Below, piece after piece: positions 13,501 through 24,700 of a stretch of 64,000 nt of DNA. Every line of letters starts with the position of its first letter. Within the stretch, counting starts at the first letter, position 1. The notes beneath the pieces were generated by a model. The model ran no database searches. It worked only from the letters and a program-made list of their open reading frames with translations, and was not told where the DNA came from. Origin of the DNA: Acanthosepion esculentum (Eukaryota; Mollusca; Cephalopoda; Sepiida; Sepiidae); the NCBI GenBank assembly GCA_964036315.1, contig OZ038485.1, positions 75,068,784-75,132,783 of the forward strand, in the 5' to 3' direction. Position numbers and translations under genes: made by a program.

Positions 13501-16500
13501 AGCAGAGAATAGTGAAACAAAATAGTAAATGTTTTGGTCATTAAACTTAATGTCAACATGTTTTTTTATATTGTCTTTTATTTTTGCATAATGAATGGAA
13601 CAAACTATTTGACCACTATAAAAAAGTATAGCAGGCCATATTTGGAAAGGAAAGGGAAGGGATCACACTATTTCCTTCAGGATAAGGTCCAAGTAATAGG
13701 GGAATTTTCAGACACAGAAAGGAAACTACAAGAACTCCTAGAGAAGGTAATAGAGGAAAGTGAAAAGAAAGGACTAAATATCAAGAATAAAGAATATACG
13801 GTTGTCAGCAAAAGAAACAGCCTAACATGTGAATTACAAATTGGAAATACCAAAATTAAACAAGTGCAAAAATTTAATTATCTAAGAAGTGTTTTAACAG
13901 AGGACAGAAAATGCAATGCCAAAATCTGAAGGTGCATTGGGATAGTAAAAGATGCCTTCCAAAAGGTAAGCAAGGTATTAAGAAACATTTCATTAGAAAC
14001 AAAGAAAAGAGTTCTGAACTCCTTTATTGCAGTGGATGCTGGATCATCACATTACAGAAATGTGGTTCTACAGACAGATGCTGAGAATACCATCGATGGA
14101 ACTCATGAGCAATGACATAATTTTAGAAAAAATGGAAATACGAAGGACACTTATATGTAGTATCAGAAGGAGACAGTTGAAGTTTCTAGGGTACATAATG
14201 AAGAAAGAGGGCTTGAAGAATTTGACAGTGACAGGACATATTGAAGGCAAGAGGGACAAAGGAAAGCAGCATATAACCTACCTACAAGCTTGTGTAAATG
14301 GTTTGCATAACAGTGACTAGGAGATAAAGCAAAAACACAAACTATACTAAGAGCTACAAAGGACATGAAGTTATGGAAAACCATGATTGCCCATGTCCTG
14401 AAGGAACATGCCACATTGAAGAAGAATAGGGAAAATTTACTGGAGAATGAGAAAATTGAAAGTGACTATACACATTAGTTTTACAGATAAATGTGTGCAG
14501 TTGTGCATTTCAGTGTGGTATGGATTTTTTCTATAGCAAAGAAAAGAATTGAGAGCCGTCCAGTATATAAAAAATATGGAATTGCCTGGGTTAAAGACAT
14601 TAATGTGAATGAATTAGTTTAATGAAATCTTCTGTGCTATATCCATTAGGGTAATTGGGTTGGTTTGATCAATATAATTGCTACCATTTCTTTCTGTTTG
14701 CTAACTTTTTCTGGTTTACACTTCTGGTTTACACTTCTGGTTTACACTTCTGGTTTACACTTCTGGTTTACACTTCTGGTTTACTATAACTTACAAGAAA
14801 GAAAGTCTTGATTTAAAAAGAGGGAATGTGTGTTTTTGGTTCATCTGTTTAATTTACAAATATTAAACAGATGAATAAAAAACATATTCTACTAACTAGC
14901 GATTATAAATATTAAAATGAATACCCAAGAGGTTCCCGTTTCTTTGTTGTATCAAGTTCTTCATGAAGGCCATTTATCAGATGGTTAAAAAATTCATGGG
15001 CATCTTCCTGGCTATAAAACAAAGAAAAAGTAAATTTAAAGTTATGATGACAGTGTAGAAAAATGATATAAAATAGCAAGCAATGACAAAGACATGTTAC
15101 TATTTTGTAGCCTTAAAACCTAAGGCATTTTTAATCACAGTAAAGTTTATTTTTAACCATTTCTTCTTGATATTTGCTAATTTCTCTACAACTCAGTTTT
15201 AATCTTCTTTTGTTGTCTTCTAGTCTGTGACAAAAAAGATATACCCCTGTGCTGAGTAATGACTGACTTATTAGTAGTCTCCTGACTCTATGCAAGTTCA
15301 TTTTGCCTATGTCATTACACTTCTCTCACCAGGTATGATAAAAATGATTCTTTAAAAAGAATGAGAACAAGAATTAATTAGTAGCAATGTTCAAGATATA
15401 ACTTAATTCCATAAGTTGTTTAGGCTACTGAAATTATTCTTTGAGTAGCTTTTGTTAGTACAACAACTCATGCTAAACAGCTCATGGAAGAAAAATTAGA
15501 TGAACACTTTCTCAAAGAACACTTTCCACTTTCTTCTGGTACATTTTCTTAATTTTACATTGTAAAATAAGTAGCAGAAAATTAAATCAACAATGGACAA
15601 TGCTTGTGCATTTTATACTTGTGAAAAAGCATATATGTTAAATTTTCAAAACTCTTTTTTTAATTTGCAATCACTGGCAAAAGGTGTTACAAGATCAAAA
15701 TTACTAAAGGAGAGGAGGTTCATACAAACTGATGATAAAAATTGCTTATGATTTTATTTGTTACAAGGATAAACACTATTTGAATTTAATTTTTTAGTAG
15801 AAACATTTTGTAACAAAAAGGTAGTCTAACTACTTTTTGAAGTAAAATAATTACCAAAGTAGATAATAAAATGAGATTTTTGCTCATATTTGCATCTTTT
15901 TACTTTGACATTTGAACCTCTTGGATGTTGCATATTTATGCAGTATTCAGAAGGTTTAAATGCCAGTGTTGTATCTCACTTTTAATTAAAATTTAATCTA
16001 TAGAAGCCACATGCATGAGAAATATAGAAAGTAACCAATGATGTTTATTTGGCTATTTTAATGGTTACATAGAAAAAGAAAGGACACACATGTGCTTTTA
16101 CTTGATATTTTTATAAGCATTTCACCCCAAGCAAGGCGGGAGTGCCACTAGCACACAAGAGGTTACAGAGAGTGAAAATAAGAGAAAAGAGGGGGGAATG
16201 AGGAAAGGATAAAATGGAGAATAGGGATCAAGATCAAGGCATCAGAAGATGTTGATTGGTATTACATTTAAATTTTTGAAGATTATAGTTATCAGGGAAG
16301 CAAGTAAGAGGAAGGGAGTTCCACTATCGGGAAGTGCGAGAGAAGCTTTTGGCATAAAAGAGATTCGACAGTAAAAGGATGGGACTGAGATGCCAACCTG
16401 GTAGCACGCTTAAATTCATGCAGTCGGGGTACCAATCAAAATAGCTCGTCAGAGCATTTGCTATGAAAATACTTGTAGAAAAGACAGAGTGAAGCCACAT

Positions 16501-18970
16501 CATGTTTGTGAGAAAGTGACTGGAGTCGAGATACCAGGTCAGGACCGATCGCACTGCATATCCGTCTTTGTATTTTGTCGAAAACCTCAAGATGAACAGC
16601 ACCAGGCTATATATGGCAACAGTATTCAATGCATGGACGAATGGTAGGTTTGTAGATGTGAAGGATGAATTCAGACGAGAAAAACTTTCTGGCGCGGCAC
16701 AGAGAACCAACTTTCCTTGGGGTAGATGCAGTTATTGATTCAATTAGTTGTTCTACCTCAGATCAGTGGAAAACGTGAGACCAAGAAGGCGCAGTGAGAC
16801 CCTCTTGTGAAGTTGAGCATCAACCATGCTGATAGGAGGCATGGAGGTTTCGTTTTGGAGGCATTAAAATTTACAAGCCATTTCTTGCCCCAGTCAACCA
16901 CAGTTTGGAGGTCCTTTTCAGCAATGTCGGATTTGCTATTGAGGCAGGAGTAAATGGTAGTGTCGTCTATGTAGCTGCCTACTTAAAAACTGATGACATC
17001 AGGAAGATTGTTGATGAAGATAAGAAACAGTTTTGGGGAACACCAGCATTCGTATGAAAGGAACTGGAAGAGAACCCGACCAGGACGACCTTCATTTCAC
17101 AGTTTGACAGGAATTATTGTATTAAATTAAATAATTGTTCTGTAATACAGTATCCCTGAAGCTTATGTAGAAGGCCGGCATGCTAAACCATGTCAAACGC
17201 CTTCGAGATATCTAGAGCAACAGCTTTGAGCTTCGCTGTTATTATCAAGAGCTTGGTATACACATTCAATTATGTCCGTAGGTACGTCAACGATAGACCG
17301 AGCAAAGCGGAAACCGTATTGTTTGTCAGAGAGTAGATCATGGGAGGTAAGGTGTTTAACCACTTCGGCATTGATTAACAACTCGGACTTTGCTGGAGAG
17401 TGGTAGGAAACTGATAGGACGGTAGTTAGATAGGTCAGAAGGGTCTCCAAAGTTCTTAAAAACAGAGGAGGGCTTCAAACAGGCTGGAAAGCAAGAATGA
17501 GCAAGGTAATAGTTGTATACTTAGGAGAGAACTGAAGCCAGCTCTGGAGTACATTTCTTTAGGACTACAGCTGGTATCCTCTCACTACCACTTGCTTTAT
17601 GAGAGTCTAATTTAGAGATGATGTCCAATACCATCGATGAGGTTATGCTCATCTCACTCAGTAGAGCCTAGAGTTCTAGGGGAAAATCAGGTGTGGGTAT
17701 TCGAGACGAATCGAGTGTTGAGTTGGATGAAAATTTTCGAGTAAAGCATTCAGCCTTATCAGCTGAGGAAGTTAGGACTTCGAATTGATTGAATAGAGGA
17801 GGGATGGAGGAGTTGCTGTTGTTCAGCACACACTTGCAGAGCCGCCAAACCAAACTTGTAAGATGCAATAAGTTGTTTCATTCTATCAGCAAACAGTAAC
17901 TGCTTCATTGAGGACACGCTTGCACTCATTACGAGCAGAGGCAAAGATACGTCTGTTGCAATCAGACATGTTACTCCGGTACAGACGGAAGAAGTGATTC
18001 CTATGGGCTATAGCGGCTGAGCAAGTAGGTAAGAACCAAGAAGATGAGCGCGATTTAATTTGGTATTTTCTTGCTAGGATGAAAGCCTCGATGCTGGCTT
18101 TTACCTAGGAGGAGACCTCAGACGCACATTTTTGAACGGGATGATTAAAAATCACATTCCAAAGGACGTCGCGAAGGAAATCACGAAACGAGTCCCATTC
18201 TACGCGTTGATAACTGAAAGATGTTCTGTTAGTAGGAGGTTCATGGCTGGAGGAGAGTGGAAGGAGATATTAACAGACACTACCGCGTGATCAGAGTTGC
18301 CGAGAGGGCAGAGCTGCGTAGCGCGACAAGAGTTAGAGATAGAGGTAAAACAGAAATCGAGTAGGGAAGCGTTACTGTCAAGGTTACTGGGGAAATGCGT
18401 AGGAAAGTCAACCACTTGTGTGATGGAGTGATTGAAAAAGTTAAGGGTTTAGATGCCAGCGAGTTCTGTTAACTAGTGATGGACTAGTATGGATGGGTAC
18501 AGGAAAATCTCACGAGTCGCGGGGGGGGGGTATGGATAGGGAATCTGAGAGAGTGAGAGTGAAAGAAAGAAATAGGTATATAAAGTAAAATGATTAAAGA
18601 ATGAAATTCAAAGAGACTGGCAACGATATTCTTTTCACGTAGCTGCTTAGACGAACGTTAAGCAAAGAGTGAGTTTTTTTATTTTATAAATAATGCAATC
18701 ATTTACCCAGATCCTTGATACATAGAATTTAATTTCTTAATGCTGTTACGGAATACTGTTGGTGTAATCTCCATACGTGATGTCCAGAGCTGCTTCATGA
18801 TTTCTGAGAATGCTGTAAGCAGACAAAATCAATATCATTCATTGAAACAATTTTCATTTCTTTTTAAATAATAATAATTCTAATAGTAATGATAAAGTGG
18901 TTACATGCACATCATACTTACATATACCTTTACCTATTTATATCTACAACCATGTATTCATATACATGCA

Positions 18971-19029
<59 letters not shown>

Positions 19030-19468
19030 GCGTACACATACACACACACACATATATAACTTAACGTTGAATATTTGATCAGCCATTTTTTAATAAGCAA
19101 TTTTTGCTCTTATTTGTAATTGAACATGATCTACAGAGAAATTATCTTTGTTATAAGCATTAATTATTATTCTGCGCATTACACAATGTATTATATAATA
19201 TGCATATTTGATATAGTGATTTTCCAAGTGTAGCTTAGATGTGACACAAAGCCGAAAGTATGGGGCACCCAGTGAGGATAGAACTCAATGCATATTTGAT
19301 ATATAAGTGGCTTATCACACTATGTTCACATCCACTCCCTAAAAACGATTTGAGGTATTTCTAGAAGAAACAATAATTTTATAAAAATTTATAAATTGTA
19401 TAAAGCAAAATAAGAAATGAGGAAAATTGAGAAGACAAAAACAACAGAAGATGCTTTTTAGTTGCATT

Positions 19469-19541
<73 letters not shown>

Positions 19542-20768
19542 ATATAGAAATGATAGTGTTTTTTATATATATATATATAAAATGACACCAATATATGAAT
19601 CTTGAGTTTAGCTAGTGCCACTGGAAAATGCTGAATTTTTCTACTGAACCTGACCCTGCAGTAAAACAGTAGTTTAGCCCACCCACTGGGTTTTTCTTTG
19701 CTTATTTTCTTTTTCCCCTGTGTGGGTGTGGTTATCCACGGGTTTTTAATGAAATTATTTTCCCCGTGATGCTTTAGAGCCCTTTTCTTTTCTTTCACTT
19801 CCGTTCAAGTCGTCTTAAGTCGTGTATCTATTCAGGAGACGATGGTTAAATTGTCGCTAGTTTATATTTTTAATTTTGCGCATGCGCGTTGTTTTTTATT
19901 TTGTCACCTGTACAGTATAGTAGGGTCAGTTGGGCACTTAACTGTGAGAAAAAGAGCACGAAGACGCAATTCAATCAGCCAGAAATTTGGAAACGACATA
20001 CTGCACTTTTTGATATTTGCACTGGAAGGTCCAATACGAACATTTCAGAGTGTTTGGGTGTCAATCTGAGGACAGTGCAGAGAATTCGGAAAGAATTGGA
20101 TGAGTCTAATGGTGATTACGAATGTACGGCAGCTCGCAAAACTCATTCTGGTCGTTCGGATAAGAAAATAACTCCCGAATTTGTTGCTGAGGGTCTCAGA
20201 CTCAACACAGCGGCCTACATCAAGTGTCTTGTGTAGGTAGTGCTGCTCTGGATCAAGAGGGTGGCTGCTGGAAGATCCTATGTCTAGCAACAGGACTCTG
20301 CACCATACCACACAAGCAGGGGAGCCTAGTCATGGCTATCAGACAATTTCTGTGACCACATCACCCCTTACACCTGGCCACCTAACTCTCTAGACTGCAT
20401 ACCCCTTGATTATTATGTGTGGGGTGCAGTTGAGCGAAAGACCAACAACACTCCATGTTATACCAAAGATGGTTATAGCAGCATTCTCCAACTTATACAA
20501 GGAGACTGCCCAGAAGAGATGCAGGAGATTCTGAAGTCGTCTGGAGGCCGTGGTTAAAGCCAATGGTGATTTTATTGAATAAATTTACTCTTTAGTACTT
20601 CAAGATATTTTTAAGTAATTGTGGTAAATACACCCGTTAAAATGAGATGTCAGTGTTACTTTCATTTTTGCATAATTGAGACCACAATTTATCCATCGCA
20701 CCCTGTATAACCAATGAATGACAAAACACCTCACACAATTTTTTTCCCATTTTCTCATAGTTTTTTCC

Positions 20769-20856
<88 letters not shown>

Positions 20857-21705
20857 TCTGTTGGAGCATTTGTTTCTTCAGTTCACACCACAATGATTAA
20901 ATTATATTGAGATCATTTGTGCCGGCCAGTCTTCCAAAAGTTGAGCATCTTCATTCACAAGTAACCTTTATATTGCATGTGATGTGTGGCAATGAGCACC
21001 GTCCTGCTGAAAAATTTCTCTATCTCTGGTAGAAGATAAAACTGTAGTAAACTAATATAGTTTTCGCTGTGTAGGTTTCCATCAACTTTTACCAATTTTC
21101 TTCTACCATCGTTTTTGATGCAACTCCACGCCATTACATATTCACCACCAAATCTTACCTTATTTATGGTTTATCTAGCATTTTTTCTTCGCAGAAAGAA
21201 TAGTGATGCAAATCAAATTCATGTAATCTGGTATGGAGGTCAACTGACTCAACACAAGCTTCATCGCCGGGAACTACCGACTCATCCATTCTCCAGGTTG
21301 CTTCCCTCACCCACAGTTTACCTTGATCCTTTATATCGGCAATATAAAGAATTTTATTTTAACGCGTCTTCTTTTCTTTCCTCACTAGCAGTACTTTGTT
21401 TTGTTTGTTCTCGTGGTACCATACTAGGTTATAGCATGAACCATGAACATCTTGTCATACCATCTCTTTACCTCAGAGCATCAATGTCAATACCATCACC
21501 TATATCGAAGTGCTAGACATAGTGGTCAAGCCTTGGACTGATGTGGGTTGCCATACTATGCCTCTAAAACTGAATTGACGCAGTCCCCAAAGCTGTGAAT
21601 GGGTTTATTGAATAGCCTTTTTTCTGTTTTTTTAAGTTGATCATGTGTAGAATTTTAAAAAAATGTTTGTTACACACATTTTCTTTGTTTTGTTCTCAGT
21701 TACTT

Positions 21706-21768
<63 letters not shown>

Positions 21769-24700
21769 GTAGTGATAGAGTTGAGAAATATTACTTTCCA
21801 TTTAGATTTTTTCAGATGTATAATATGTGCTTTTAGTGATAATATACTTTTATTTGTTATTACATTAAACATTTTCCCAAGTGACTTTGTGCTGCTTTTT
21901 AAAGATTTTTCTATGCTATTACATGCCACAAAATTTGATAGTAAGAGATACAGAGAAGTAAGTAGTCTTTAAATACATCCTTGTCGATAAAGATATTTAT
22001 GTACTTGAAAAATGTCTAATATCAAGTGAAACATGTAAATTAACAAATAGGAAAAAGAAAACGACAAAGAAATGATTTTAACATTTCTAAATCTTAAAAC
22101 AAACTTTTGTACTAAAAGAAAGCAAACACTAATGTGTCCTTCTAAACTTCCAAACTCCAAGTTCATCTTAAGACGGAATATGTTTGCTCATAGAAAATAG
22201 GAATTCATTTGGTAGATCACAATATTTTATTATAATTTATATACATTGATTCACTAACGTAATTTTTTACAAATTGGACATTTTGCATACATTCTATGTT
22301 ACTCACCTCTTAGTAGACTTCCATCACAACGGGCAGCCCCTGGCTTGGCAATATCCAGCTTATATTTGTCAGAAAGAATGTAATCAAGCAGTGGTGGAGA
22401 TTTGTTCATGCACTGCACTATACTATTCATGAAACACTGGAATTAAATTTAAAACCTTGTTAGAAAAATAAAGATTTAATAGTATATAAGTGTTTGTAAA
22501 AATTATGTAATCACATTATCAGGATTCAAATAAAATTTCTGAGTTTGGCTATAGAAATATCTGCTATTTGAATGAATACCAATTTGTAAACAACATTGTA
22601 TATAAGGCATGGTCAATTAAACTAAAGTGGTTAATACGGTTGTATTTGAATTCTATCATAGGCTACCTTTCTATGCAATGCATATGACAATGAAATAATG
22701 ACAGAATAATTTCTAACCGTATTTCCAAGATTTTGAAGCCCCACCATTCCATTTTGGTCATCAATTTTAATAACCTGCAATGAAAAAGAAAAAGAAAATA
22801 ATATTTAATATTTACAATTACAATTAAATGTGTCACTGAGAACAATTATAAATTCCTTAAGTAGTATTAATACCATTGTCAATACAGTTTTGACTTTATA
22901 TTTCCTGCAAGAAATATGATAAAAAATCTATTTGTGTTTTTATATACAACTTACATTTACACGAAACTATGTTTACACATCTGTACTTGTGCAGGTAACA
23001 TACTTAGTAGGTAAAAGTCAATAGACACTAATCTTGATAATAAATAGTAACATACCAGTTGGAGAAGAAAGTTAGAAGTAAACATAATGAAAAATCATTG
23101 AAAATATTTATTGCTTTTGAAACATTCAGAATTTCTTTCATTCAAAATCATGCTCTATATCTGGCGGACTAGTCAACAAATGGTGTACTGTGAGCTGCTA
23201 TCAATGGGCAAAACCATCACCGCGGACCTGTATTCGCAGCAGTTGGAACATGTGCAACAGACACAGAAACAGAAGCAGCCAGCATTGGTTAATTGCAAAA
23301 GTGTACTGTTCCTCCATGATAATGCCAGGCCTCATGTGGCGCGGGTGGCCAAGGATAGCATACGATAACTTGACTAGGAGACACTGAGCCATCCATCTTA
23401 CTCCCGGACCTTGCACTAACAGATTACTACTTCTTCTATTCCCTGGACAATCACCTTCGTGGGGAATCCTTCCTTTTACCACCTGGAGGAACATTCTGGA
23501 TGTCGATGGGGATTACTTTGAGGATTAACGGTATGTCAAATTTACTGTATACCTTTTTATTCTAATAAATAAAAAACTGAAAGGACGTTTTTGGTTATAA
23601 ATTGCCGAGCAGTTGTATTACTTGCGAGGCAATTCATATTAGTATAATTACAATTGTTGATGTGATACTGCATTATTAATTTATTTAATGCTTTATGATA
23701 TCTATTTCCACAGCTGATATTATTTAATATAACCAAGTTTGAATATAAAAACAACACTTTATTGACTATTAGATATTTTAGCTGATTACAATGGTCGCTT
23801 AATCATAATAACTATTTTGCATGTGAAAGGATTTCCAAAGTATGTCTATTTACACTATATATTGACATAAAACAGTTTGATTTATTTTTAATAAAGTAGA
23901 CATTGAATTATACATATCACAACAAATAATTTCTCCATAATTTCATTGTTCTTTAAACTGGCTTTCTTCTAATGAAGCACAATACTTACGTTTTGTCTTT
24001 GGCTAACTACATGGACAGGCCTGAATCTGGGACTGTGGATTTCATTTTGGCGATGATTTTGAATATCATTATTTAAAGTTGCAAATTTCATATGATAGGA
24101 TAGACAGATGTATGATCCATATAAGTATTTTCATCAGTATTATAAATATTGGAAAATATCTTACCGGCCTTCTTGTTGCTGCATTGTTAATATGGTTCGT
24201 TTGATCAGTTAGCGGTGTTACCGGACTCTGTCTGTCTCTGTAGACCCGGGCTCTCCAACCCAAGCTACTGGAACTGGTACTACTGCTGCTATTGTAATTT
24301 TCGGCAGCAGTTTCGATGTCTTTGCGTGCACCCCGGCTTGACTGGCGTTCCAAACTCGGAGCTCTTGAAGTTGAAGTGCGTTCAATGCTTGGCGCTCGAC
24401 TTGACAGACGTTCTATACTTGGAGCTCGACTAGATGATCTATCATAAGTGTGGTCTATGCTAGATTTTCGATATGATTGCTGTTCTATCTCTACACTGGG
24501 TGCTCGGCTGGATAAACATTCATAACCTACTTCGATGTTGGGTGTACGGTTGGACAGGCGTTCATATGCCACGTCTACGCTGGGAGCTCGAGCTCGAACT
24601 CTGGTCAAATTTTGAGGTTCCACATCTATAGATCGAGATTGGCTAGCAGCGCGCAAATGAGATGAACCATAACTTTCAGTATCAGAATATCGTCGATCTG

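Noticed and set aside
16324..16710. 128-codon minus-strand open frame as a separate gene
   Set aside because: It is an out-of-frame reading of the LINE C-terminus; the LINE protein is readable in the neighbouring frames.
19379..19798. 139-codon minus-strand open frame with a long Ser/Leu run
   Set aside because: The middle is the (GA)n microsatellite and the ends have no protein-like features.
20714..20900. Two overlapping 60-codon open frames rich in Ile/Tyr
   Set aside because: Translation of an (AT)n microsatellite.
21637..21972. Open frame with a Thr/His run, and its minus-strand Cys/Val counterpart
   Set aside because: Driven by the (CA)n microsatellite at 21707-21763.
24215..24433. 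Cys-rich plus-strand open frame opposite USP exon A
   Set aside because: Antisense shadow of the SRAPS repeats, which give regular codon patterns on the other strand.
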